A DNA stretch of 64,000 nt from Polynucleobacter sp. AP-Ainpum-60-G11 (GTDB lineage: Bacteria; Pseudomonadota; Gammaproteobacteria; Burkholderiales; Burkholderiaceae), in the NCBI RefSeq assembly GCF_018688375.1, contig NZ_CP061318.1, positions 1,612,001-1,676,000 of the forward strand, given 5' to 3'. The notes under the pieces were generated by a model, which had not been told where the DNA came from, did no database searches, and saw nothing but the letters and a program-made list of their open reading frames with translations. A program made the position numbers and the translations under genes. Below, one piece after another: positions 1 to 9,669 of this stretch; the stretch's first letter is position 1; each line of letters opens with the position of its first letter.

Positions 1-227
1 TGGGCGAGTCCCATCAAATTCTTTGCGTGACCCATCTACCCCAAGTAGCCGCGCAAGGTAATCACCATCTGAAAGTCAGCAAATCTCAGGCGGGTGATAA
101 AACTCTGTCCCAAGTCGCACCGCTTGGGAGGTCTGAGCGTGTAGAAGAGGTTGCTCGCATGCTGGGTGGTGCAACCATTACCGACACTACGCGTCGACAT
201 GCTCGAGAACTACTAGAGCAACACTAA
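1..227 (+). CDS. recN: DNA repair protein RecN, C-terminal fragment
   Basis: The reading frame is open from the left edge (frame starting at base 3) and ends at a stop at 227, so only the last roughly 74 residues are present. The motif CVTHLPQVAAQ is the conserved C-terminal ATPase-head segment of RecN, an SMC-like ATPase that acts early in recombinational repair of double-strand breaks. The tail continues with SERVEEVARMLGG, also typical of RecN. The start lies outside the window. The gene converges on glnE with only 5 bp between the two stop codons and no clear terminator there. Confidence 0.9.
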   Translation, partial: GESHQILCVTHLPQVAAQGNHHLKVSKSQAGDKTLSQVAPLGRSERVEEVARMLGGATITDTTRRHARELLEQH

Positions 228-232
228 TTTTT

Positions 233-3049
233 TCAAGCTTCAGAAGGAGCAAGAAAGATTTCTTGCCACAAGGCCAGCACAACCTCTCTTGCTTGAACTA
301 GCTGAGGCTCAAGCTCCAAATTTGCCCGTGTCTTTTCTGCGCCATCTAAACGCAAGCGATGTTGACGCGCCCTGAGCAGTCGATAGGCATCGCCCACCTC
401 TTCTGCCATTGTGGCTTGAATTAGACCCGCCTTTGCAGCAATACGCAGCAAGGCAATATTGCCCAAATTACCGATGAGTTGTGGGTGTGTATTTGAAAAC
501 GCCAAGACTAAAAATTGCACAATGAATTCAATATCCACCATGCCACCGGCATCATGCTTTAAATCAAAGTCAGGGCTCGGATTTGGATGTCCGGCATGAA
601 CCTTGCGCCGCATTTCTAAAATCTCATGGCGCAACTGATCAACATCGCGCTTCTGACCTAAGACCTCAAAACGCACGCCATCAAAAAACTCCCCAACTGT
701 TTTACTTCCCGCGGAAAATCTGGCGCGGGTGAGAGCTTGGTGCTCCCAAACCCATGCGGCGTTATCACCCTCACGCAGTTGGTATTTTTTAAACGCGTCG
801 GCATTCGTTACTAAAAATCCTGCAGAACCATTAGGACGAAGGCGTGTATCGATTTCAAAGAGGCTGCCAGCGGATGTATAGGCAGTTAACCAATTAATCA
901 TCCGCTTAGCGAGTAAGGCATAAATTTCTTGAGCAGCAAAATTAGCTTCTTCAGCTTGATATAAGAAAACGATATCTAAGTCAGAGGCGTAACCCAACTC
1001 TTTGCCGCCCAACTTGCCATAGGAGATCACTGCAAATGGCACTGCTGCATCGGGCGGTAACTCAAACTTCTGAGCGACACTAGGCCAAACACGCTCAAAA
1101 GTAGTCTGCAATATTAAGTCCGCTAAAGCAGATAAATGATCGCTGACCTTTTCAACCGATAGTTCGCAATCAACACCAATACCCAAATCTGCCAACAAAG
1201 TAATAAAGGTTTCAGTGTGGTGAGTGATGCGCAAAATATCCATGGCCTGCTCTGAGCCATCACCATCAGCCATCACATCGTCCAGACGCATATCTAAAGT
1301 CGCCTTTACTTCCCGCCAATATTGCTCCGGATGTTCAATCAGCGCCTTCTCGGTGCGCGAGTTGAGTAAGTAATCCAATAGATGCGGATGCCTGGTTAAA
1401 TACTCCGCACCCCATTGAGAGGCTTTGAGCAAAGCCAATACATTCGACAGCGCCTGTGGATACTCGGCAAGAATCGACAAATAAGCGCTACGGCGGGCAA
1501 CCGCCTCCAATAAATCAAAGAAGCGGAGCAGGGTCTGATCCGAACTCATTCCAACAGGCTGCTCCGCTTGCAAACTATCCGCAGCTTTACGAATGAGGTT
1601 GTTGAAAATGATTCTGCTTTTCTCTGGTAACTGTCTTTGCTTGGAACCATCCGTCCAAGATAGCCAACGTGCTGCAGACTCCGGGAACAGCGTGCTATCT
1701 GGCTCCCACCCAGCAGGCAAGGATGTACTGTCTAGACGCGCAGCATCATCGAGTACAAATGCTTTCTCAAAATACTGGGCCACGGCCGCTTGGTGTCGGT
1801 CAAGCCCAGATAGGAAATTGGACTGCTCTTGAATTTGATTGGGGCCAGCCATGCTTCCCGCTAAACGAGTGCGAGCACCCTCATCTTCAGGCAAATAATG
1901 TGTCTGCTGATCCTCCCATACCTGGATCCGATGCTCTAAGCGACGCAAGTAAACATAGGCTGTCTTGAGGTCATCCACTTCATCGGCCGGCAAAATTCCC
2001 TGCTGCTTTACCAAGTCCAACACCTCTAGAGTAGGTCGAATACGAAAGCGGGGATCCGTACCCCCGCGCATCAATTGAAACATTTGTGCCAAGAACTCAA
2101 TCTCTCGGATACCGCCCCGGCCCAACTTAATATCTCTAGATCGACCATGATGATTGGATGAGCGCTTCTCAGCCTCATGCTGTATCTGTGCATGCAATTC
2201 ACGGATGGAAGCAATCACGCCGTAATCCAAATGACGGCGATAGACAAAGGGACGAATCAGTTGATCGAGCTCGCGTTCACAATAGGCAAAAGCTGGTGAG
2301 TCCGGTAAGGGCGAAATTAATCTACCCTTAATCCAGGCGTAACGCTCCCACTCCCTACCCTGAACCAACAGATATTCTTCGAGCATATCGAGACTGCAAA
2401 CCAGTGGGCCTGAATCTCCATTGGGTCTGAGGCGCATGTCTACCCGAAATACAAACCCGTTTGCATCGTGCTCTGCCAATAACTTAATCAGGCGCTTACC
2501 CATTCGAGTAAACCACTCGTGATAAGACAAGCTCTTAGGACCGCCCCGAGTATCACCTTCGTGCTCGTATAAAAAGATGAGGTCGATATCTGAAGATAGA
2601 TTGAGCTCGAGACCACCTAACTTACCCATGCCCACCACCATCAAGGGCATCTCTGAATCTGTCACGGTACTCCACGGCAAGCCGAAACGACGTCGCAAAT
2701 CTTCGCGGATGTAGGCAATTGATAGAGCCACCACCTCTCCAGCAAAATGACTCAATGCGTGGGTCACCTCACTCAGATCCGCCATCCCATTGAGATCTCG
2801 GTAGGCGATCCAGAGCATCAGACGCTGTCTTGCCAGCCTCAGATCAGCCATAAACTGAGCCTCATCTTGCTCCGGCAAGGCCAAAGCGTCCTGGCAAGGT
2901 CTCAATAAACTCCGAATCCCGGCAATATCCACTTTGGAATCTCTTTTTGACTCGAGCCAATCGACCCATTCAGGGCGAGAATGAAGCCAACGTTGAGCGT
3001 AGCTAGAGTGCTGCTTGAGGAATTCAATTTGGGCAGAAAAACTGGTCAT
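233..3049 (-). CDS. glnE: Bifunctional glutamine synthetase adenylyltransferase / adenylyl-removing enzyme
   Basis: This enzyme adds AMP to glutamine synthetase when nitrogen is plentiful and removes it when nitrogen is short, under PII control. The 938-residue length matches the full two-domain family. Two nucleotidyltransferase cores are visible: GMGKLGGLELNLSSDIDLIF around residues 137-160 (the N-terminal adenylyl-removing half) and SYGKLGGKELGYASDLDIVF around residues 674-695 (the C-terminal adenylylating half). Both keep the paired acidic residues (DID, DLD) that bind metal. It is convergent with recN and divergent from yhdP, with 78 bp between the two starts. Nothing suggests damage. 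Confidence 0.97.
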   Translation of the reverse strand: MTSFSAQIEFLKQHSSYAQRWLHSRPEWVDWLESKRDSKVDIAGIRSLLRPCQDALALPEQDEAQFMADLRLARQRLMLWIAYRDLNGMADLSEVTHALSHFAGEVVALSIAYIREDLRRRFGLPWSTVTDSEMPLMVVGMGKLGGLELNLSSDIDLIFLYEHEGDTRGGPKSLSYHEWFTRMGKRLIKLLAEHDANGFVFRVDMRLRPNGDSGPLVCSLDMLEEYLLVQGREWERYAWIKGRLISPLPDSPAFAYCERELDQLIRPFVYRRHLDYGVIASIRELHAQIQHEAEKRSSNHHGRSRDIKLGRGGIREIEFLAQMFQLMRGGTDPRFRIRPTLEVLDLVKQQGILPADEVDDLKTAYVYLRRLEHRIQVWEDQQTHYLPEDEGARTRLAGSMAGPNQIQEQSNFLSGLDRHQAAVAQYFEKAFVLDDAARLDSTSLPAGWEPDSTLFPESAARWLSWTDGSKQRQLPEKSRIIFNNLIRKAADSLQAEQPVGMSSDQTLLRFFDLLEAVARRSAYLSILAEYPQALSNVLALLKASQWGAEYLTRHPHLLDYLLNSRTEKALIEHPEQYWREVKATLDMRLDDVMADGDGSEQAMDILRITHHTETFITLLADLGIGVDCELSVEKVSDHLSALADLILQTTFERVWPSVAQKFELPPDAAVPFAVISYGKLGGKELGYASDLDIVFLYQAEEANFAAQEIYALLAKRMINWLTAYTSAGSLFEIDTRLRPNGSAGFLVTNADAFKKYQLREGDNAAWVWEHQALTRARFSAGSKTVGEFFDGVRFEVLGQKRDVDQLRHEILEMRRKVHAGHPNPSPDFDLKHDAGGMVDIEFIVQFLVLAFSNTHPQLIGNLGNIALLRIAAKAGLIQATMAEEVGDAYRLLRARQHRLRLDGAEKTRANLELEPQLVQAREVVLALWQEIFLAPSEA

Positions 3050-3127
3050 TTACCCATCTTAATCCGACTCTGGACCCAAATGACAGAAGCTTGAAGATGA
3101 GCCAATAGGTGACGGATAATAGGGCTC

Positions 3128-6100
3128 ATGCTTCGAAACATCATCCGGACTCGCCTGCAGAGCGTGCTTCAAAAACGTCCTCCAGGATCTGGCGGTCGTT
3201 GGCGCAAGCGCGCCCTCATCCTTGCCGGCGTTACGGTGGCATTTTTTGTGCTTGGCCATCTTGGAGTGCGTTTTGTTTTGTGGCCTCAAATTGAGAAATC
3301 AAAACCCACCTTAGAGCGCTTAATGAGTGCTCGCTTAGGCACCAGCGTTACGATGGATGCGGTGCAAGTTTCGTGGACCGGAATTCGTCCCAGCTTTGCG
3401 ATTGAAGGACTGCGCTTTAACAACACAAACGCTGCTACTCCAGCCCTACTCATTAAAAATATCCAGGGGCAACTGAGCTGGCTATCTTTTTATCACCTGG
3501 CACCCTATTTTCACGAGATCACATTTGATCAGGTTCAGCTATACGCTCAACGAAATGCAAAAGGCGTAGTTACGATTGCCGGAATTCCGATTCATGGCAA
3601 TGCAGATAATTTTGCGACCGAAAACTGGCTGCTTGCTCAAAACGATATCCAAATTAACAATGCCACAATTTTTTGGGAAGACCAACAAAGTCGCAAGTTA
3701 AAAACTTCAATTGATATTCTCAGCCTGCAACTGAGTAATGGTATTCGTAGTCATGAAGGACGGCTAATCGCACAAACACCCTGGAGCCCAAAACCAATTA
3801 ACCTCCAAGCTGACTTTGTGCATCATCTTGCTGGGCAAGCAGGCGATTGGCGCGATTGGGTCGGAAATTTTTCATGGGACCTCGCAGAACTTAACCTCGA
3901 TCAAATTTCTCAAGACTTAAGTCTTCCGCTGTATGACCTAGGAGGTAAGCTCAACTCCAAGGCTAGTCTAAAGCTCGACGGCGGCAAGGCCAATGGCGGA
4001 CAAATGTCTTTAGCCGCCGACAATCTACGAGTTCAACTATTCAAAGGTGAGGATCCTGTTGAGTTAGGCAGACTAGAAACTAACCTAGTGCAAGAAACGG
4101 ATGGTGGACTCAATTCCATTACAACCAAAAATCTGGCCTGGCGCAATATTGACAGCCCGAAAACCGCTCCTCTTGAAAAAATAAGCCCAATTACTTTCCG
4201 TTGGCGTCCTCCAAAAGATGGTGGTGAGATCAAAGAGTTCGGCTTCTCCTCACCCAAAATACAAGTAGAAGATATTGCACTCTTCGCGCTCAACCTTCCT
4301 CTTCCAAAAAAGATTCATCAGTGGATCAAGATTTCTGAAGCGGATGGTGAATTGCAGAACTTGGAAATTAATTGGTCTGAGAGCCAATCTGCTTTATCAG
4401 CTTTACCTATTCCAGGGAATTGGTTCTCTGCTAACAAGCTTGATTTCACTATCAGCGCAAGACTCAATGACATTAGCTTTACAGGGGTCAACAAATCGAT
4501 GCCCTCAGCCTCGAATTTATCTGGCAACTTAGTTAGCAATCAGAAGCAAGGTAACTTCACGCTAGATTCAAGCAATCTTGAGTTGGAGATGTATGATTTT
4601 CTATCCGATCCCGAGATTCAATTAGACCGCGCAAAAGGCGATATCAATTGGTCAAAACAAAAAGGGGGGTGGCTGATCAATGCTAAAAAAATGCAGCTCA
4701 GTAACCCTGAAATCACTACCAATTTTGACCTAAGCTATTTCATCGGCGCAGCTCAGCAGCCTGACCAAATGACTCTAGATATGACGTTCGCTAAAGCCAA
4801 GTTAGCGACCGCACATCGCTACCTTCCAGTTGGGATGGATAAAGACAGCCGCCTGTACCTGAGCAAAGCTTTTGAATCCGGCGAGATTCAAAATGGTGTT
4901 TTGCACATTAAAGGGGATCCAAATCAGGCGCCTTACCCAAGCGGAACTCTTGGTGAACTTAGCCTGCACTTACCTTTCTCTAAGGCCAGCTTTAAGCCAG
5001 CACCCTTGCTTCCAAAAAGTCAGGGGGTTTGGCAAGCATTTAGCAATGTCAGCGGCAATATCGACATGAAGCAGTCCACCCTCATGATTGATGTTGATAA
5101 AGCAAGCTACAAGAAGGTAGCCCTTTCGAATGTCAAATCGCAAATTCCCAATCTCAGCGCTAAAAACTTGACCCTACTCATTGATGGCTCGGTTAATGGT
5201 GACGGATCTGAAATCCTGGAATATCTATTTACTTCTCCAGTAGGTGTGCAGCAAGCCAATCTAGCTAAAAATCTCACCTTAAAGGGTCCGGTTAGCGTAG
5301 GTCTTGATTTAAAGGTTCCGCTATCCGGAGTTGGTGATGTCAATTTCGATGCAAAAATTAACCTCCCCGGAAATCAAGCTCAATGGGGGCAAGCTCCCCC
5401 ATTAGACAATCTGCAGGGTAAGGTGCGGATTACCGAAGTCAACCCAGAGTTTGAAAATGTCACCGCAAACTTTTTGGGCGGAGCTTTGAAGATTGCTAGT
5501 GCGCCCTCCACCGCCGGCAACACCAGCTTTAGCATTAGCGGGGATATCAATGCTAGCTTTATCAAGGATTACATTTCGGGAAATTTAAAATCTCAAGCCC
5601 ATTCAGCATTACTGGCTGCGATGAGTGGCTCAGCTAAATATGAAGGCTTTATCAACTTTAATAAGGCGGGGAGTCAAACTAATCTGAAATTTGATTTACG
5701 AAATTGGGCGAGTTCAGCGCCTACGCCAGCTAAGAAAATAGCTGGAAGCCCCATGCTCGGCGAGCTCAACTTCAAAACTTACCCAGCAAGTAAAGGCAAT
5801 TTAGTTCGCGCTGATTGGTCTGGAAAATTGGGTGATCAGTATTTTCTGCAAGGAAACCTAAATTCCTCTAATGATGTAAAAAATGCATTGGGAGTGGGAT
5901 CTCCAACACCTTTGCCCCAACAAGGACTTTCTCTACATGTAGCAAGTAATGAGCTAGATCTCGATCAGTGGGTAGAATTTTTAGGCGCAGGCAAATCAAA
6001 AAATAAGGTGGGTGTCTCTAAAAATTTAGATACCTCTGATGAAGACATCCAAGTCTCTGCCCAAATAAAAAAATTAATTGCCTTTGATCGCGAATGGACT

Positions 6101-7297
6101 GATGTCAATCTGCAGTCTCAGAAAAAAAATATGGCTTGGCAACTGCGTTTGAATGCGCCCCAAATTGCGGGTCAAGTTCAATGGCAGACCAGCAGCAGCG
6201 ATCATCCTAGTGGATTTATTTCCGGAAGACTTGCGCGCCTGAAAGTCCTAGATCAGCGCACGTTTTCAGAATCACAGACTAAGCAAGATGGGTCACAAAA
6301 ACCCTCTCCTCCGAAGACCCCAGTCAGCCCAAATGCTATTCCTAGTCTAGATTTGGTGATTGATGATTTAAGCTGGACAAGGGCGAAACTTGGCGCAGTA
6401 AAGATCAAGTCTAGAACTAGTCAGGACCTCTTGAAGGTCGAGTCTATTCAGATCAACAACCCCCAAGGCAACTCAATCATTAAAGGTCAATGGAGTGGCC
6501 GCACTGCCAATACTGCAGATCAGAGCGCTATCACCGTAAATATGAATATCCAAGATGCCGGCCAAGTTATTGCACACTGGAGCAATACCAAATCCGTAGA
6601 GGGCGGGGAAGGAAAGCTGAACGCCTCACTCTCATGGTCTGGACCACTCTTTTCTCCGGACTACAACTCCCTTGCTGGCGACATCAGTCTTGATCTTGCC
6701 AAAGGTCGCTTACTCGAAGTCAATACCGATGGCGCTAAATTGCTAGATGTTCTGAGTCTACAAAGCTTATTTAGATTTGCAACTCTAGACTTAAAAGGTA
6801 GTCTAGGAAACCTAGCCACTAAAGGCACACCGTTTAACTCTATTAATAGTAATTTTTCAATCTCACAAGGCATTGCACAAACCAAGCAATTCACCATGAT
6901 TCTGGATCAAGCTCGTGTTGCAATGGCGGGCCAGATTAATGTTCCTAAAGAAACTCAAGATTTACGTATCACCATCTTCCCAACTATTGATGCCACAGCC
7001 GGCTCACTGGCAGCATTTGCGATTAATCCCATCATTGGTCTGGGGGCGGTCGTAGGTCAGTACCTCATTACCAATCAAATTAATCGCAGCATGCAAACGG
7101 ATTATTTAATTCAGGGCTCCTGGGACAATCCAGAAGTGATTCCGCTCGATCAAAAGGGTCAACCGCTTGATGCAAAGACGCTAGAGACAATTCGCACTAA
7201 AAATCTTTTAAAAGAACAAACTAAACCCAGTTCACCGAACTCTGCACCGGCAAGCCCACCTGTGAACCAGAATACCTCCACCCAAATATCAGGCTAA
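3128..7297 (+). CDS. yhdP: YhdP-family AsmA-like envelope protein
   Basis: A 1389-residue protein with one N-terminal membrane anchor (about residues 27-50, ending FVLWP) followed by a very long beta-rich periplasmic region and an AsmA-type C-terminal domain. The segment near residue 1310 (AFAINPIIGLGAVVGQYL) is typical of this family's C-terminus. The last 40 residues are rich in Pro, Ser and Thr and probably disordered. Family members (YhdP, TamB, YdbH in E. coli) are thought to bridge the periplasm and carry phospholipid to the outer membrane. It is followed 4 bp later by the nitrilase gene, so the two are probably cotranscribed. Assignment rests on architecture and sequence feel, not on a search. 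Confidence 0.85.
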   Translation: MLRNIIRTRLQSVLQKRPPGSGGRWRKRALILAGVTVAFFVLGHLGVRFVLWPQIEKSKPTLERLMSARLGTSVTMDAVQVSWTGIRPSFAIEGLRFNNTNAATPALLIKNIQGQLSWLSFYHLAPYFHEITFDQVQLYAQRNAKGVVTIAGIPIHGNADNFATENWLLAQNDIQINNATIFWEDQQSRKLKTSIDILSLQLSNGIRSHEGRLIAQTPWSPKPINLQADFVHHLAGQAGDWRDWVGNFSWDLAELNLDQISQDLSLPLYDLGGKLNSKASLKLDGGKANGGQMSLAADNLRVQLFKGEDPVELGRLETNLVQETDGGLNSITTKNLAWRNIDSPKTAPLEKISPITFRWRPPKDGGEIKEFGFSSPKIQVEDIALFALNLPLPKKIHQWIKISEADGELQNLEINWSESQSALSALPIPGNWFSANKLDFTISARLNDISFTGVNKSMPSASNLSGNLVSNQKQGNFTLDSSNLELEMYDFLSDPEIQLDRAKGDINWSKQKGGWLINAKKMQLSNPEITTNFDLSYFIGAAQQPDQMTLDMTFAKAKLATAHRYLPVGMDKDSRLYLSKAFESGEIQNGVLHIKGDPNQAPYPSGTLGELSLHLPFSKASFKPAPLLPKSQGVWQAFSNVSGNIDMKQSTLMIDVDKASYKKVALSNVKSQIPNLSAKNLTLLIDGSVNGDGSEILEYLFTSPVGVQQANLAKNLTLKGPVSVGLDLKVPLSGVGDVNFDAKINLPGNQAQWGQAPPLDNLQGKVRITEVNPEFENVTANFLGGALKIASAPSTAGNTSFSISGDINASFIKDYISGNLKSQAHSALLAAMSGSAKYEGFINFNKAGSQTNLKFDLRNWASSAPTPAKKIAGSPMLGELNFKTYPASKGNLVRADWSGKLGDQYFLQGNLNSSNDVKNALGVGSPTPLPQQGLSLHVASNELDLDQWVEFLGAGKSKNKVGVSKNLDTSDEDIQVSAQIKKLIAFDREWTDVNLQSQKKNMAWQLRLNAPQIAGQVQWQTSSSDHPSGFISGRLARLKVLDQRTFSESQTKQDGSQKPSPPKTPVSPNAIPSLDLVIDDLSWTRAKLGAVKIKSRTSQDLLKVESIQINNPQGNSIIKGQWSGRTANTADQSAITVNMNIQDAGQVIAHWSNTKSVEGGEGKLNASLSWSGPLFSPDYNSLAGDISLDLAKGRLLEVNTDGAKLLDVLSLQSLFRFATLDLKGSLGNLATKGTPFNSINSNFSISQGIAQTKQFTMILDQARVAMAGQINVPKETQDLRITIFPTIDATAGSLAAFAINPIIGLGAVVGQYLITNQINRSMQTDYLIQGSWDNPEVIPLDQKGQPLDAKTLETIRTKNLLKEQTKPSSPNSAPASPPVNQNTSTQISG

Positions 7298-7301
7298 AGA
7301 G

Positions 7302-8135
7302 ATGAATGCATTTAGCGATCCCTCTGAACTCAATTTGGCATCGATACAAATGGTATCGACTCCCAAGCTTAATGAGAATCTAGACGTTGCAGCAAGTTTG
7401 ATAAAAGCCGCTGCGAATAGCGGAGCTCAGCTTGCCGTTCTTCCAGAATATTTTTGTTTGATGGGTCTGAAAGATACCGATAAGGTAAATGCGCGCGAGG
7501 CTCCAGGCTCAGGCCCAATTCAAGAGCGTCTTGCCGCGATTGCTAACGAAAATAATATTTATCTCGTTGCCGGCACCATTCCGTTAGAGGCAAAAGAGTC
7601 CAACAAAGTTCTGAATACCTCTCTGGTGTTTGATCCTCACGGCAAACAAATTGGTCGTTACGACAAAATGCATTTATTTGGCTTTCAAACTGTGACGGAG
7701 CGTTACGAAGAATCAGAAACGATTGCAGCAGGCAATCACCCAGGTCAATTCAAAATTACAGTTAGTGAAATTGAATGGTATTTCGGTTTAAGTATTTGTT
7801 ATGACTTACGTTTTCCAGAGCTGTATCGCGCCCTTGGGTCTGTAGATTGCCACATCATCCCAGCTGCGTTTACCTACACAACCGGCAAGGACCATTGGGA
7901 AATTCTGTTGCGTGCCCGCGCTATTGAAAACCAGTGCTATGTACTATCTTCAGCTCAAGGTGGCTTACACTTAAATCAGCGTCGCACCTGGGGTGAAAGC
8001 ATGCTGATTGACCCTTGGGGTCAAATATTGAGCAATCTTCCTGAGGGGGAGGGTTTTATTCAGGGCACACTCAGCAAAGATAAATTAAAAGAGGTACGCT
8101 CTAAGCTACCTGCACTAAAACATCGCAGGCTTTAA
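7302..8135 (+). CDS. Carbon-nitrogen hydrolase (Nit1/Nit2-like amidase)
   Basis: A 277-residue nitrilase-superfamily enzyme. The Glu-Lys-Cys triad is visible: E49 in LPEYF, K122 in YDKMHLFG and C166 in SICYDLRFPELYR. These motifs and the length fit the Nit branch, whose bacterial members hydrolyse deaminated glutathione and similar omega-amides; the exact substrate here is inferred. It sits 4 bp after yhdP and 24 bp before tldD, an arrangement suggesting one transcript. No signal peptide is seen, so it should be cytoplasmic. Confidence 0.9.
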   Translation: MNAFSDPSELNLASIQMVSTPKLNENLDVAASLIKAAANSGAQLAVLPEYFCLMGLKDTDKVNAREAPGSGPIQERLAAIANENNIYLVAGTIPLEAKESNKVLNTSLVFDPHGKQIGRYDKMHLFGFQTVTERYEESETIAAGNHPGQFKITVSEIEWYFGLSICYDLRFPELYRALGSVDCHIIPAAFTYTTGKDHWEILLRARAIENQCYVLSSAQGGLHLNQRRTWGESMLIDPWGQILSNLPEGEGFIQGTLSKDKLKEVRSKLPALKHRRL

Positions 8136-8159
8136 ACCAGAAAGTTCAGCAAAATCAAG

Positions 8160-9650
8160 ATGAGAGCACCAGAAGCATTATTTCCGAGTGATTGGACTAA
8201 ACCCAAAAAACAGGCCGACCTTCTTAAGCTAGCTAAATCCATTCTGCTCGAGCCAACTGGCCTTTCTGAGCAAGATTTGCATCACACCTTCGGCAATATG
8301 TTTACGCACCAACTAGATGATGCTGACCTTTACTTCCAGCACACTCGTAGCGAAAGTTGGAGTCTTGAAGAAGGTATTGTGAAATCCGGTAGCTTCAGCA
8401 TTGATCAAGGCGTCGGCGTACGCGCGATTTATGGCGACAAAACTGCCTTTGCTTATTCAGATGAAATTAATCTAGAGGCATTAAATAAGGCGGCCAAATC
8501 CACTCGCGTAATTGGCCCCCAAGGCGGCACACGTGCCGTAGCGAGCAAAATTTTTACACCCGTTTCCAATGGGCTCTACTCAGACTTAAATCCCCTGGAT
8601 TCACTAGCGCCCCAAGAAAAGATCGCCTTGCTTGAAGGTATTGAGCGTCGTGCAAAAGCGCGTGATCCTCGGATTATTCAGGTTATGGCTAGCCTAGCTG
8701 GCGAGTTTGATGTGGTGCTTGTAGTTCGTGCGGATGGCTTACTAGCTGCTGACGTTCGTCCGTTGGTACGTGTATCAGTACATGTGATCGCCGAACAAAA
8801 TGGTCGTCGCGAATCTGGATCATCGGGCGGTGGTGCGCGCCATGATTACCACTACTTCAATACCGAACTCGTCAATCAATATGTTGATGAAGCAGTTGAT
8901 GGCGCACTGATTAATCTAGACTCTCGCCCCGCCCCCGCTGGCCCAATGACAGTAGTCATGGGCCCGGGATGGCCTGGAGTGTTGTTACACGAAGCGGTGG
9001 GTCATGGCCTTGAGGGCGACTTCAATCGCAAAGGTTCATCTGCTTTTGCTGGTTGCATTGGACAGCGTGTTGCAGCTAAGGGTGTCACCGTGGTCGACGA
9101 TGGCACACTTTCTGGTCGTCGCGGCTCACTCAATATTGATGATGAAGGTACGCCGACCCAGTGCACCACGCTGATTGAGGATGGTATTTTGAAGGGCTAT
9201 ATTCAAGATAGCTTGAATGCTCGTCTTATGAATATGCCTCTGACCGGAAATGGTCGACGCGAAAGCTTTGCATCTCTACCAATGCCTCGCATGACTAATA
9301 CCTATATGTTGGGCGGCAAAGATGATCCCCAAGAAATCGTGGCCAGCATTAAACGCGGCCTGTATGCAGTCAACTTTGGGGGCGGCCAAGTTGATATTAC
9401 TAGCGGCAAATTTGTGTTTTCAGCCTCAGAAGCCTATTGGGTAGAAAACGGCAAAATTCAATATCCAGTCAAAGGCGCAACCATTATTGGCAGTGGTCCA
9501 GAGTCCTTAAAACAGGTCTCCATGATCGGAAATGACCTGAAATTAGACGGCGGTATTGGGGTTTGTGGCAAAGAAGGTCAGAGCGTTCCGGTGGGCGTTG
9601 GACAGCCAACTTTACGTATCGATAGCCTAACTGTCGGAGGAACTGCTTAA
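8160..9650 (+). CDS. tldD: Metalloprotease TldD
   Basis: A 496-residue member of the TldD/PmbA (U62) family. The metal and catalytic motif HEAVGHGLEGD begins at H277, with E278 and H282 in the expected spacing. TldD works with TldE (PmbA) as a heterodimer that degrades unfolded peptides and processes some ribosomal peptides. The partner gene is not in this window. The protein lacks a signal peptide and should be cytoplasmic. It lies 24 bp after the amidase gene and 19 bp before the DAHP synthase gene. Confidence 0.96.
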   Translation: MRAPEALFPSDWTKPKKQADLLKLAKSILLEPTGLSEQDLHHTFGNMFTHQLDDADLYFQHTRSESWSLEEGIVKSGSFSIDQGVGVRAIYGDKTAFAYSDEINLEALNKAAKSTRVIGPQGGTRAVASKIFTPVSNGLYSDLNPLDSLAPQEKIALLEGIERRAKARDPRIIQVMASLAGEFDVVLVVRADGLLAADVRPLVRVSVHVIAEQNGRRESGSSGGGARHDYHYFNTELVNQYVDEAVDGALINLDSRPAPAGPMTVVMGPGWPGVLLHEAVGHGLEGDFNRKGSSAFAGCIGQRVAAKGVTVVDDGTLSGRRGSLNIDDEGTPTQCTTLIEDGILKGYIQDSLNARLMNMPLTGNGRRESFASLPMPRMTNTYMLGGKDDPQEIVASIKRGLYAVNFGGGQVDITSGKFVFSASEAYWVENGKIQYPVKGATIIGSGPESLKQVSMIGNDLKLDGGIGVCGKEGQSVPVGVGQPTLRIDSLTVGGTA

Positions 9651-9669
9651 TACGGCTTAAAATAGTCGT